From Alcanivorax sp. 24 (GTDB lineage: Bacteria > Pseudomonadota > Gammaproteobacteria > Pseudomonadales > Alcanivoracaceae), in the NCBI RefSeq assembly GCF_004360225.1, contig NZ_SNUA01000004.1, positions 248,001-312,000 on the forward strand: a stretch of DNA of 64,000 nt, written 5' to 3'. Positions 1 to 8,184 of this stretch are shown in pieces. Every line of letters starts with the position of its first letter. Position 1 is the stretch's first letter. The position numbers and the translations under genes are program-made. The notes beneath the pieces were generated by a model. It searched no databases. It was given only the letters and a program-made list of their open reading frames with translations, and was not told the origin of the DNA.

Positions 1-175
1 AGCAGAATCCCTATTAAGACCGGACGTAGAACGACAAGCAAAAAGTGCATGGACGACCTCCCAAAAAAGGTGAGTAACCCACCATAAAAGGCGAGTCTGG
101 CCGTCCTTACCCTATCGACAAAGCCATAACCGGTTATCGTCTGTTACGACGATTTGCCGGGAGGGGCTCGAGCCG
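1..175. other. Window edge, no gene recognised
   Basis: These bases lie beyond the 3' end of the phosphatase gene. I see no convincing open frame, hairpin with T-run or repeat in them. Confidence 0.4.
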
Positions 176-847
176 TCAAACGAAGGTAATGGCGTCGCGC
201 CGATCAGGGCGATCCAGGTGGGGCAGGGCATTGAACGTGGAAAGGCGCCATTCGGAACGACCAACGATAATTTCGCAGAATGCGCTGTTGCGGAACTGGA
301 AATTCAACTCGATGGCGGAACGCGGCGCGGTCTGTAACAGGCCGGCTATGGTGGTGCCGATGACACCGCCGGAACTGACCGCCAGAACATTGTCTTCCCG
401 GGACAAACCCGTGCACAGACCACCCAACGCCTGGTGGATGCGGCCGCCGAAATCCGCCCAGCTCTCGTGCTCTCCGATAAGGGTGCCGTCCACCCAGCCT
501 TGATAAGCACCACGGAACGTCCGCCAGTAATCCACCGCGTCCCGTTTTTGGTGGCCGGCCACATCAGCGCTGCCAGTATGGCTGACATAAAGCGCGTGAC
601 CATCGTACTCGTCCAGGCCGGGATGGGTGTCCAGAGGAGGAGGGTTTTCGGTGGCGGCGAGCAGGCTCTTGGCGGTGTCCTGTTGCCGCATCAACCCGCC
701 GGCCAGGGCTCGCTTGAAAGTGACCCCCCGTTCACGGAAATACTCACCAAGCCAGCGTGCCTGCTGGTGACCGAGCTTGGAAAGCTGATCGTAATTGTCT
801 TCGCCGAAGGCCGCTTGGCCGTGGCGTACCAGAAACAGTTTGGCCAT
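176..847 (-). CDS. Histidine phosphatase family protein
   Basis: This 223-aa protein opens with the phosphohistidine signature LVRHG (R8-H9-G10) of the phosphoglycerate-mutase/acid-phosphatase superfamily, directly after a first beta strand. The length fits a single-domain cytosolic phosphatase, and I see no signal peptide. The substrate cannot be read from the sequence; relatives dephosphorylate sugar phosphates, nucleotides or phosphoproteins. The ATG at 847 is used because MAKLFLVRHG is the canonical N-terminus. It is transcribed away from the acyl-CoA dehydrogenase gene, so the 328-base gap to 1176 serves both genes. Confidence 0.85.
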   Translation of the reverse strand: MAKLFLVRHGQAAFGEDNYDQLSKLGHQQARWLGEYFRERGVTFKRALAGGLMRQQDTAKSLLAATENPPPLDTHPGLDEYDGHALYVSHTGSADVAGHQKRDAVDYWRTFRGAYQGWVDGTLIGEHESWADFGGRIHQALGGLCTGLSREDNVLAVSSGGVIGTTIAGLLQTAPRSAIELNFQFRNSAFCEIIVGRSEWRLSTFNALPHLDRPDRRDAITFV

Positions 848-1015
848 GAACGCTCCGTCCTGCCGATTCGGGAAACGGCAGATGATCCATGGCGGTGACG
901 GCGCTGTCCACCCGTGCCCAGTGACAATCGGCGGAATGGACGAGGCGGGGGCACGCCGGGAAGGCAGAGGATAGGTAAAAAATGTCGCTTGGGCGGCAAC
1001 CGCCAGGGCTTCGGG

Positions 1016-1030
1016 TTGACGTTACGTCAA
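1016..1030. promoter_or_regulatory. Perfect inverted repeat upstream of acyl-CoA dehydrogenase (candidate operator)
   Basis: TTGACGT-T-ACGTCAA is a perfect 7+1+7 dyad about 145 bases before the acyl-CoA dehydrogenase start. The layout resembles operators of MerR- or TetR-type regulators of acyl-CoA catabolism (LiuR-like sites have a similar ACGT core), but that is a resemblance from memory. The rest of the 848-1175 gap shows no gene; the TTGACG inside the dyad could also be a -35 box. Confidence 0.45.
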
Positions 1031-1175
1031 GTGTTATCCTGAAGAATCACACCTTAGAATAGGGCGCTTTCCGGCAAACCGGTATGTCCTTTGCGGTATC
1101 CGGATGGTTCGGGTACCCGTTACGGGGCCGGGAAGGTCCCGTTTTCAAATGGCCAGGTTACAAAACAGGTGAGTC

Positions 1176-2315
1176 ATGCTTGACCAAAACGAAATTGAGC
1201 TGTTCCGCGATAATGTCCGCAAGTTCCTCGAGAAGGAAGTCGCGCCACACTATGACCAGTGGGAGAAAGAAGAGAAATTCCCCCGCGAATTGTGGAATCA
1301 ATTGGGTGAAAACGGGTTTCTGTGTGTCGACGTGCCGGAGGCCTACGGCGGCTTTGGCGCCGATTTCCGGCTTTCCGCGGTGATCGTGGAAGAGGCCTCC
1401 CGTTTGGGGTTCGGCGCTCTGGCGTCCAACCTGTCCGTGCACTCCGACATCGTTGCGCCCTATATCCTGCACCTGGGCACGGAGGAGCAGAAACAGAGCT
1501 GGTTGCCGAAGATGGTGGCCGGGGAGGCAGTGGGCTCCATTGGCATGACCGAGCCCGGTGCCGGTTCCGATCTGCAAGGCATGAAAACCCGCGCGGAAAA
1601 AGACGGCGATCACTATGTGATCAATGGCCAGAAGACCTTCATTACCAATGGCCAGCACAGCGACGTTATCGTCCTGGCCACCAAAACCGATCCCGATGCC
1701 GGCGCCAAGGGCGTGACCCTGTTTACCGTGGACGCCACGACGGCGGGTTTCTCCCGTGGCCGCAATCTGGAAAAGATGGGTCATCACGCGGCGGACACCT
1801 CGGAGTTGTTCTTCCAGGATGTCCGCGTCGGCGCCGACCAGATCCTGGGCGGAGAAGGCAAGGGTTTCTTCAACCTGATGAACGAGCTGCCCCGTGAGCG
1901 CTTGATTCTGGCGCTGAGCGCGGTGGCCGCGTGCGAAGGCATGCTGGAGCGGACCATCGAGTACGTCCAGGAGCGTCAGGCGTTCGGGCAGTCCGTGGCC
2001 AAATTCCAGAACACCCGCTTCGTGCTCGCCAACCTGCACGCCATGGTTGAGGTCAACAAGGCCTTCACCAGCCAGTGCATTGATCAGTATGGCCGGGGTG
2101 AGCTGAGCACCACCAACGCCTCCATCGCCAAACTGATGACCACCGAGCTGCAGGGCAAAGTGGCGGACCAGTGCCTGCAGTTGTTCGGCGGTTACGGTTA
2201 CATGAAGGAGTATCCGATTTCCCGGGACTATGTGGATGCCCGTATTCAGCGCATCTACGGCGGTACCAGCGAGATCATGAAGGAAATCATTGCCCGGGAT
2301 ATCCTCGGCCGCTAA
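1176..2315 (+). CDS. Acyl-CoA dehydrogenase
   Basis: This is a full-length 379-aa acyl-CoA dehydrogenase, a soluble FAD enzyme that oxidises an acyl-CoA to the trans-2-enoyl-CoA in beta-oxidation. The middle domain carries GMTEPGAGSDL, and the C-terminal domain has QLFGGYGYMKEYPISRDYVD followed by IYGGTSEIMKEIIARDI, where the family's catalytic-base/FAD-contact segment lies. Chain-length or branched-chain preference is not readable, although the upstream dyad would fit a branched-chain or fatty-acid regulon. The gene stands alone. Its last 29 bases overlap the 3' end of the convergent sortase gene. Confidence 0.93.
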   Translation: MLDQNEIELFRDNVRKFLEKEVAPHYDQWEKEEKFPRELWNQLGENGFLCVDVPEAYGGFGADFRLSAVIVEEASRLGFGALASNLSVHSDIVAPYILHLGTEEQKQSWLPKMVAGEAVGSIGMTEPGAGSDLQGMKTRAEKDGDHYVINGQKTFITNGQHSDVIVLATKTDPDAGAKGVTLFTVDATTAGFSRGRNLEKMGHHAADTSELFFQDVRVGADQILGGEGKGFFNLMNELPRERLILALSAVAACEGMLERTIEYVQERQAFGQSVAKFQNTRFVLANLHAMVEVNKAFTSQCIDQYGRGELSTTNASIAKLMTTELQGKVADQCLQLFGGYGYMKEYPISRDYVDARIQRIYGGTSEIMKEIIARDILGR

Positions 2316-2895
2316 GTGTTTCCGCGTTGGCCACGGATTCCGTGCTGGCCACCGTTCTCATGCTGACCACATAGCGCAGCGGCCCTCCCGCTGCGCTGGC
2401 GTCGAAGGGATAGCAGGTGACCAGGACCAGCGCCCGCGGGTCCGCCGGCGGTTGCAGGGTGTCCCGTCGGATGTCGGCCACTTCGGTGGCGGTCACCCGG
2501 TAACGGAACCAGTGCCCATCCGCCTTCTGCAAGCTCAGCCGGTGGTCTTTTGCCAGTCCTTCCAGAAAGCGGAAGTGGGTGTCCCGGTGTCCGGCCACCA
2601 CCCAGCCGCCATCGCCGGTCGCCATGCGGCCGGGACCGAACGCCAGGGCCTGGCCGCTGGCGCTTTCCAGGACATACAAATCCCTGCCGTTGTGATCGGT
2701 CAGCCGCGCCACCGGCCAGGTGTCCGCCCAGGGCCAGGGGGGATGGTGACCACCGTCGGCCAGGGTCTGTTCCCAGGCCCGGGCGATCAGAACCTGGGCG
2801 ACCCAGGCCTTGGCCTCGATCCAGGTCGCCTTGCCGACCACCAGCACCAGAAAGACCAGCACTGCTCCGAGCAACCCACGTTCGCCCCTAGTCAC
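2287..2895 (-). CDS. Class GN sortase (marine proteobacterial type)
   Basis: This 202-aa membrane-anchored cysteine transpeptidase has an N-terminal uncleaved transmembrane segment (residues about 8-21) and then the sortase barrel. The catalytic triad is visible: H103 in VVAGHRDTH, C161 in VLVTCYPFDA and R174 in GGPLRYVV. Sortases are usual in Gram-positives; the GN class of marine proteobacteria normally pairs with one dedicated substrate. The substrate gene lies immediately upstream, with stop and start overlapping by 8 bases, so the two are probably translationally coupled. The 3' end overlaps the convergent acyl-CoA dehydrogenase by 29 bases. Confidence 0.9.
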   Translation of the reverse strand: MTRGERGLLGAVLVFLVLVVGKATWIEAKAWVAQVLIARAWEQTLADGGHHPPWPWADTWPVARLTDHNGRDLYVLESASGQALAFGPGRMATGDGGWVVAGHRDTHFRFLEGLAKDHRLSLQKADGHWFRYRVTATEVADIRRDTLQPPADPRALVLVTCYPFDASAAGGPLRYVVSMRTVASTESVANAETLSGRGYPGQ

Positions 2896-4885
2896 GGCGG
2901 TGTCTCCGGCGGAACACCAGGATCAGAAGCAGGCCGGTGAGGGCGAGTACCGCGGCGTGTCGCCAGAGCCGGTCGACACCGGTGGCGGTAGCGGGCCAGG
3001 CCAGACCATCGGGAAGGGTGTTGGCAAGGTCCTCCCGGATCAACGGCTCGTCCAGCGGGCGGGAAGGGATGCGCTCGATGGCAACGAAGCTGGTGTAGCG
3101 GCTCATCAGCGAGTGCTCCAGTGCCACGTCGGTGAGCAGTGGACGGATCACTTCTTCCGATTCGCCCAGCGCCAGCCGGTCATTCAGTGCCTCGATCTTG
3201 TTGCGGGCCCAGAGGCGGGCGATGCCGGGGTGTTGCCGTCCTTCGGGCAGTTGCAGGGTCTGTTCCCACGGCGTGGGCGTGAGGCCGGTCAGTGTCAGGT
3301 ACTCGGGAACGCGATTCAGCTTCAGCGTCAGCAGCAGCGGCTCACTGGCGTACAAGTCAGGAATGCGGCGCGGCCAGATTTCCGCCTCCACGCCAGGTGG
3401 CAGGGTCAGCTGTACATCGCGGATCACCGGATTCTCCAACTTCTCGAACAGGGCGGTCATGGTTTTCGACACTTCCTGCAGGTTGCCGATGTAGGTGAAG
3501 GTGCCACGGCCGAACTGCGCTGCCTTGCGCATGAAATGACTGTTGGGGCTGGAGCCGATGCCGACGGTGAACAGACGGGCCGAGCCCAGGCGCCGATGAA
3601 TCAGGCTGAAGATGCCGTCCTCGTTGGTCACCGCGCCGTCGGTGATGAACATTACCTGGCGCAGGTATTCGGTATCAGTGGGCATGGTCAGCGCGGTATT
3701 CAGAGCGGGCAGCATTTCGGTGCCGCCGCTGGCTTCCAGTCCGGCGACAAAGCGGCGTGCTTGCTGCAAGTGCGCCTCGTCGGCGGGCATTGGGGCTTCG
3801 AACAGGGCGTGATGGACGCTGTTGAATTCGATCACATTGAAGCGGTCACCAGGCCGCAGGTGCGCCAGCGCTTCCAGCAGACTGGCGCGGGCCTGGCGGA
3901 TGGAGGCGCCGCTCATGGAGCCGGAGGTATCGATAATGAACAGCGTCTCCCGGGGCAGGGCGCGGGTGGCGGCGGGTCGCGAGGGCGGGGTCAGCATCAC
4001 CAGCGCGTAGTGTTCGCCATTCACCGTCTCCACGAACAGGCTGCCGCGGCTTTGTTCGGCGTTGGCGATGCGCCAGTGCAGCAGGAAATCCCGGTCCATG
4101 GGCACCAGGCCTTCGCTGGGATGGAGCTGATAGACGCCACGGGCGCCGCTCACGTCCAAATCATGACTGCCGCTGTCCGGCGGCAGGATCGATTGGCCGG
4201 CATCAAGCTCCACCTGCACACGCGCCATATTGGGGCTGGCACCGCTATCCGGGGACTGGAAGGGGCCGGAAAGGCTCTCGCCGCCTTCCGGTTGGTAACG
4301 CGGCGTCAGCGTCATCGGCACCCGTAGCCGGAAGTCATTGCCCCGCACATCCACGGTCTGGCTGTAGTGCAAGGTGACTTCGACGCGTTCGCCGGGAGCG
4401 ATATGGGCCACGGAAGTGGTGAACAGGTTGCTGTGACGTTGCTCCACCAGCCCGGCGCGATGGCCGTCCCTCCTGGCCTGCTGGTAACGGCGTTTGGCCT
4501 CCTGCTTGGGCTGGATCTCACCGACGATGCGGCGCTCTCCCACCGTCAGGGTCATGCCGGTGACCGCCGCCTGCTCCGGCAGCGGGAACACGTAACGCCC
4601 CTCGCTGAAGAGCGCGCCCTCATTCTGGAACGACTGCACCAGGGTGATCTGGGCGACCGGGCCGCTGATATCAATATTCACATCGGAGGATAGCAGGGTG
4701 GCCGGCACCTCCCGGCCCTGGTCATCGAACATCAGGAAGACGCCGCTACCGGGCTCCGCCGGGGTGTCCCGGGGCAGGGCGTGGGCGGTGGCGGACAACA
4801 GCAGCGCGGCCAGGCAAAACAAGGCCCAGGGCAGGGTGTTTCGGGGTGCGGCACCGGGCCGCGTGGCAAGCAGGCGAATGGTCAT
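2888..4885 (-). CDS. Sortase target protein with VIT and VWA domains
   Basis: This 665-aa exported protein has a signal peptide (about 1-36, ending ATAHA), a VIT domain (about 45-180) and a von Willebrand A domain whose MIDAS motif DTSGSMS sits at 319-325. The C-terminal tail looks like a sorting signal: a WPATATG motif, a hydrophobic helix (HAAVLALTGLLLILVF) and a basic RRRHRRD end. The family is known as the marine proteobacterial sortase target protein. Its biological role is not established; the VIT/VWA pair suggests metal-dependent protein binding at the cell surface or periplasm. It is the first gene of a two-gene operon with the sortase. Confidence 0.9.
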   Translation of the reverse strand: MTIRLLATRPGAAPRNTLPWALFCLAALLLSATAHALPRDTPAEPGSGVFLMFDDQGREVPATLLSSDVNIDISGPVAQITLVQSFQNEGALFSEGRYVFPLPEQAAVTGMTLTVGERRIVGEIQPKQEAKRRYQQARRDGHRAGLVEQRHSNLFTTSVAHIAPGERVEVTLHYSQTVDVRGNDFRLRVPMTLTPRYQPEGGESLSGPFQSPDSGASPNMARVQVELDAGQSILPPDSGSHDLDVSGARGVYQLHPSEGLVPMDRDFLLHWRIANAEQSRGSLFVETVNGEHYALVMLTPPSRPAATRALPRETLFIIDTSGSMSGASIRQARASLLEALAHLRPGDRFNVIEFNSVHHALFEAPMPADEAHLQQARRFVAGLEASGGTEMLPALNTALTMPTDTEYLRQVMFITDGAVTNEDGIFSLIHRRLGSARLFTVGIGSSPNSHFMRKAAQFGRGTFTYIGNLQEVSKTMTALFEKLENPVIRDVQLTLPPGVEAEIWPRRIPDLYASEPLLLTLKLNRVPEYLTLTGLTPTPWEQTLQLPEGRQHPGIARLWARNKIEALNDRLALGESEEVIRPLLTDVALEHSLMSRYTSFVAIERIPSRPLDEPLIREDLANTLPDGLAWPATATGVDRLWRHAAVLALTGLLLILVFRRRHRRD

Positions 4886-4986
4886 GTCGGTTCCCCTCGC
4901 AGGTTAGGTCGGGGGGAGCATGGACGGCCTGAATGGGACTCTTATGTGGGTTTTGTGTGGAAGCGGTGGGGAGAGCTCGTTCCGTG

Positions 4987-5649
4987 TCAAAACTTCCGCT
5001 TTGCCACGGCCCGCAGCACGATCCGGCATTGGTTCTCGCCATACTCGCGAATGTCCGCGGCGGCTTTCTCGGGATCCCGCGCCAGCACGTTTTCCAACAG
5101 GCGCTGGAAAATGCGAAGGGACACATCGAACTCGGTGGTTTCCTCCTGCAGCGCAATGAAGGAAAACCGCTTCAACAAGGGCATCAGGTCGGTGATGTCC
5201 GCCGCCAGGTAGCGGTTGGCGGCGAAACGATCGGTGGCGATCTCGACGAACCGGAAGGCCAGTTGGTGGCCGCCCTGGACATCGCCCTGGTCATAACAGC
5301 GCTGGAAGTCCGGCAGCATGGCGGCGAGGTCCTCGATCTGGCCGGGCTGCCAGTTGCTGGCAGCTTGCGCCGCAAGCCGTGAAAGCAGCAGAAACAGGAA
5401 ATCATAAAGGTCGCGAACCTCGCTTTCGCTGACCTCGCAAACCCGCGCGCCACGGCGCGGCTGCAGTTCGATCAAATGTTGCTTTTCCAAGAGTCTGAAA
5501 GCCTCCCGGAGTGAGTTGGTGCTCACTTCCATCTGTTTGGCCAACTCCGATTCCGGCAGCTTCTCTCCGGGTTTGCGCTCGCCGCGGACAATCTGCTCGG
5601 CCAGATGATCGGCAATCTGCTCGCTGAGGCTCACGGCTCTCAAGGTCAT
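4987..5649 (-). CDS. GntR family (FCD-type) transcriptional regulator, divergent from alkB
   Basis: This protein of about 220 aa has an N-terminal winged helix (SEQIADHLAEQIVRGERKPGEKLPESELAKQMEVS, about 6-45) and an all-helical C-terminal ligand domain of the FCD/FadR subfamily. I start it at the ATG at 5649 because AAAGGAG lies 9 bases upstream and the residues before it (the frame is open to 5748) look non-native. It is divergent from alkB, and a FadR-type dyad lies between the genes, so it very likely regulates alkB and itself. A fatty acid, acyl-CoA or alkane-derived ligand is likely by context but not shown. In Alcanivorax a GntR gene beside alkB2 is a known arrangement. Confidence 0.88.
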   Translation of the reverse strand: MTLRAVSLSEQIADHLAEQIVRGERKPGEKLPESELAKQMEVSTNSLREAFRLLEKQHLIELQPRRGARVCEVSESEVRDLYDFLFLLLSRLAAQAASNWQPGQIEDLAAMLPDFQRCYDQGDVQGGHQLAFRFVEIATDRFAANRYLAADITDLMPLLKRFSFIALQEETTEFDVSLRIFQRLLENVLARDPEKAAADIREYGENQCRIVLRAVAKRKF

Positions 5650-5708
5650 AAAGGGCTCCTTTTGATGAGAGCAATTATCGCCATTATCGGCGCATGTGTC
5701 ACTAATTG

Positions 5709-5723
5709 AATTGTTTGACAATT
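5709..5723. promoter_or_regulatory. GntR/FadR-type operator between gntR and alkB
   Basis: AATTGT-TTG-ACAATT is a perfect 6+3+6 dyad. Its core TTGTTTGACAA (5711-5721) fits TNGTNNNACNA, the consensus I recall for the FadR subfamily of GntR regulators. A TTGACA -35-like hexamer (5715-5720) lies inside it, pointing toward alkB, so binding would block the polymerase. The -10 element is not clear. Confidence 0.6.
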
Positions 5724-5781
5724 GAGTTAATCGTGATAACGTTGCCATCGAAGACTGTTACCGTCACTAGCGAGGCCGATC

Positions 5782-6930
5782 ATGTTCGCCAAAATGTCGT
5801 CCGACACCATGTTGAAAATAAAAAAGTGGGGCTATCTCCTGTTCTGGGCCGCGGTGCTGCCGCTGTTGCCGTTCAGCGTCTATGTGGGACGTGATTCCGG
5901 CACCCAGGACTATTGGGCCTGGTTCATCTATTTCGTTGTCTTCGGCATCGTGCCGTTGCTCGACTATCTCATCGGCAAGGATCCGTCCAACCCGGACGAG
6001 CAGGTCCAGGTGCCGTCCCTGAGCGAGGAGCGCATCTATACGTTCTTCCTGTTTCTGATGGGCTTTATCTGGCTGGGCGTGCTGTTCTATGCCGGCCATG
6101 TGTTCATCAGTAACGACTACAGCTGGTTCGGCAAGTTGGGCTGGATTGTGTCCATTGGCACAGTGGGCGGCATCATCGCCATTAACCTGGGCCATGAATT
6201 CGTCCATAAGGATCCCAAACTGGAGAACTGGATGGGCGGGCTGCTGCTGTCCTCCGTGACCTACGCCGGCTTCAAGGTGGAGCACGTGCGCGGCCACCAT
6301 GTCCATGTTTCCACCCCGCAGGATGCCTCCTCATCCCAGTACAATCAGGGGCTGTACAGTTTTCTCCCGCGTGCCATCAAGCACAACTTCCTCAATGCCT
6401 GGAAGCTGGAAAAGCAATATCTGGAGCGCAAGGGTAAAAAGAACTTCAGCATCCATAATGAACTGATTTGGTGGTACGGCATCTCCGCGTTGTTCGCGGT
6501 GGCGTTCGGAATCGCATTTGGCTGGCAGGGCGTGTTGTTCTTCGCCGCGCAGAGCTTCGTGGCCGCGGTGACCCTGGAAATTATCAACTACGTCGAACAC
6601 TACGGTCTGCACCGTCGATTGCAGGACAGCGGCCGCTATGAGCGGGTAACCCCGGCGCATAGCTGGAACTCCAACTACCTGCTGACCAATCTGGCGCTGT
6701 TTCAGTTGCAACGCCACAGCGACCACCATGCCTACGCCAAGCGGCGCTATCAGGTCCTGCGCCACTATGAGGAAAGCCCGCAACTGCCCGGTGGATACGC
6801 CGCCATGTATGTGCTGGCGTTGTTCCCGCCGCTGTGGAAAAAGGTCATGAATCCCCGCGTCGAGGCTTACTATGAAGGGGAAATGGATCAATTGTTCCGC
6901 AATGCGCGCCGCGTGAACAACATCGCCTGA
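5782..6930 (+). CDS. alkB: Alkane 1-monooxygenase
   Basis: This 382-aa integral-membrane non-haem di-iron hydroxylase converts medium- to long-chain n-alkanes to 1-alkanols, taking electrons from rubredoxin. All signature boxes are present: HEFVH (138-142), EHVRGHH (167-173), NYVEHYGL (269-276) and LQRHSDHH (309-316), set among about six hydrophobic helices. The length is at the short end of the normal range. Neither rubredoxin nor rubredoxin reductase is nearby, so electron partners must be encoded elsewhere. The gene has its own promoter region with a GntR operator and a strong terminator. A second ATG lies at 5794; 5782 is preferred because GAGG precedes it. Confidence 0.95.
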   Translation: MFAKMSSDTMLKIKKWGYLLFWAAVLPLLPFSVYVGRDSGTQDYWAWFIYFVVFGIVPLLDYLIGKDPSNPDEQVQVPSLSEERIYTFFLFLMGFIWLGVLFYAGHVFISNDYSWFGKLGWIVSIGTVGGIIAINLGHEFVHKDPKLENWMGGLLLSSVTYAGFKVEHVRGHHVHVSTPQDASSSQYNQGLYSFLPRAIKHNFLNAWKLEKQYLERKGKKNFSIHNELIWWYGISALFAVAFGIAFGWQGVLFFAAQSFVAAVTLEIINYVEHYGLHRRLQDSGRYERVTPAHSWNSNYLLTNLALFQLQRHSDHHAYAKRRYQVLRHYEESPQLPGGYAAMYVLALFPPLWKKVMNPRVEAYYEGEMDQLFRNARRVNNIA

Positions 6931-6950
6931 ATCCCCGCTGATGACACGAA

Positions 6951-7028
6951 GCCCGGCCTTGCCGGGCCCATTTCCTGGTTCCCTTCAGGACCCCGGGCCG
7001 TATCGACTGCGGTACCCGGGGTTTTTTT
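6951..7028 (+). terminator. Terminator region after alkB (two hairpins, second with T-run)
   Basis: The first hairpin is GCCCGGC-CTT-GCCGGGC (6951-6967), without a strong T-tract. The second has arms CCCCGGG (6991-6997) and CCCGGGG (7015-7021), followed at once by seven T (7022-7028), a classic intrinsic terminator that isolates alkB from the downstream operon. Confidence 0.85.
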
Positions 7029-7160
7029 ATGGTTCACCGCCCATGGTAAACCGCCCCGCGGATTGCCACCGGCGCCGCCCCGAGTATGACTCCCGATGCC
7101 AGTCTGACGCGGTAGCGTTCACTGATCTTCACGGCGCCTTCATCGCCGCTCGCTGAAACT

Positions 7161-7184
7161 TGTACAAAACGGCATTCTTGTACA
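7161..7184. promoter_or_regulatory. LitR-type operator/promoter, TGTACA-N12-TGTACA
   Basis: TGTACA (7161-7166) and TGTACA (7179-7184) are separated by exactly 12 bases, 28 bases before the first gene of the MerR/photolyase operon. This matches the T(G/A)TACA-N12-TGTA(C/T)A element I recall for class II LitR (PplR) light-responsive promoters of Pseudomonas putida. The sites lie roughly at -35 and -10 positions. The other TGTACA copies I noticed in the window are single and inside genes. Confidence 0.65.
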
Positions 7185-7212
7185 GATCAAAGAACGCGAA
7201 TGGAGCCTGGCC

Positions 7213-8184
7213 ATGACCGCGCATCCGGTAATCACCAAAGATTCACGCATCCCCGTGGGGATCAGCGCCTGCCTGCTGGGCAGTCCGGTACGGCACGATG
7301 GCGGGCATAAGCACTCCCGTTACTGCACGGAGGTGTTGGACCGCTACTTCCAGTTTCATCCCCTGTGCCTGGAGATGGGCGCCGGCCTGCCCGCGCCTCG
7401 TCAGGCTATGCGGCTGGTGGAAATCGATGGCGGGATCCGGTTGTGCGCCACGCATGGGGAAAAGGATTTCACCGCGCTGATGCACGGTTTTATCGATCAG
7501 GGGCTGGAACGTCTCGCGCACCTCCGAGGGTTCGTATTGATGGCCAAGTCGCCAAGTTGCGGCATGGAACGGGTCCGCGTCTATCGCGCTGATGGTGAGG
7601 TGGCGAGGCGGGACGCCAGCGGGCTGTTCGCGTCGGCGTTGGCGCGCCGGTTTCCCCTGATGCCACTGGAGGAGGAAGGGCGCCTAAACGACGATGGCCT
7701 GCGGGAAAACTTCGTTGAGCGGGTATTCGTGTATGACGACTGGTGTCGTTTGCGGGAGAACGGGGTGACCGCGGAAGGGTTGTTGGCCTTCCACCGCCGC
7801 CACAAGTTCCAGTTGCTGGCGCACTGCCAGGCCACCTACCGGCGGATGGGCCCGTTGTTGTCCGACCTCAAGCGCCGGCCTCTGCCGGTGATTGCCGACG
7901 AATACATCGCCCGGGTGATGCCGGCGTTGGCGCGGCGGGTGTCACGGGGCAGCCACGTCAACACCATGCTGCACTTGACCGGCTTTCTGCGCGAGGGACT
8001 GAGTACCGAGGACCGCCGCCTGATTCATCAGCAGATCGAGGCTTACCAGCGTGAAGAAGTGCCTCTGGTCGTACCGATGACGATGCTGCGGAGCGCTCAG
8101 AGCAAAGTGGAGCAGCCTTATCTGGCGACCCAGGAATATTTGTGTCCGTATCCGGATGCCCTGGGATTGAGGAACCGTTTATGA
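7213..8184 (+). CDS. DUF523 and DUF1722 (YbgA-like) protein
   Basis: This 323-aa protein has two domains. An N-terminal DUF523 (about 8-155) carries GISACLLGSPVRHDGGHKHS, with conserved cysteines and a second motif KSPSCGMERVRVY. A C-terminal DUF1722 (about 190-310) contains HRRHKFQLLAHCQATYRRMG. The function is unknown. The fusion is repeatedly found with MerR-type photoregulators and photolyases, as here. SD TGGAGC precedes the ATG. The stop overlaps the next start (ATGA), so the two are coupled. It is the first gene after the TGTACA element. Confidence 0.85.
   Translation: MTAHPVITKDSRIPVGISACLLGSPVRHDGGHKHSRYCTEVLDRYFQFHPLCLEMGAGLPAPRQAMRLVEIDGGIRLCATHGEKDFTALMHGFIDQGLERLAHLRGFVLMAKSPSCGMERVRVYRADGEVARRDASGLFASALARRFPLMPLEEEGRLNDDGLRENFVERVFVYDDWCRLRENGVTAEGLLAFHRRHKFQLLAHCQATYRRMGPLLSDLKRRPLPVIADEYIARVMPALARRVSRGSHVNTMLHLTGFLREGLSTEDRRLIHQQIEAYQREEVPLVVPMTMLRSAQSKVEQPYLATQEYLCPYPDALGLRNRL

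Noticed and set aside
2810-4327. 505-codon open frame on the plus strand
   Set aside because: It is antisense to the sortase target gene, which has clear VIT/VWA motifs. The opposite frame has no domain or SD.
6941-7156. 71-codon frame between alkB and the MerR operon
   Set aside because: It runs through the alkB terminator hairpins and just upstream of the TGTACA element; no SD or homology.
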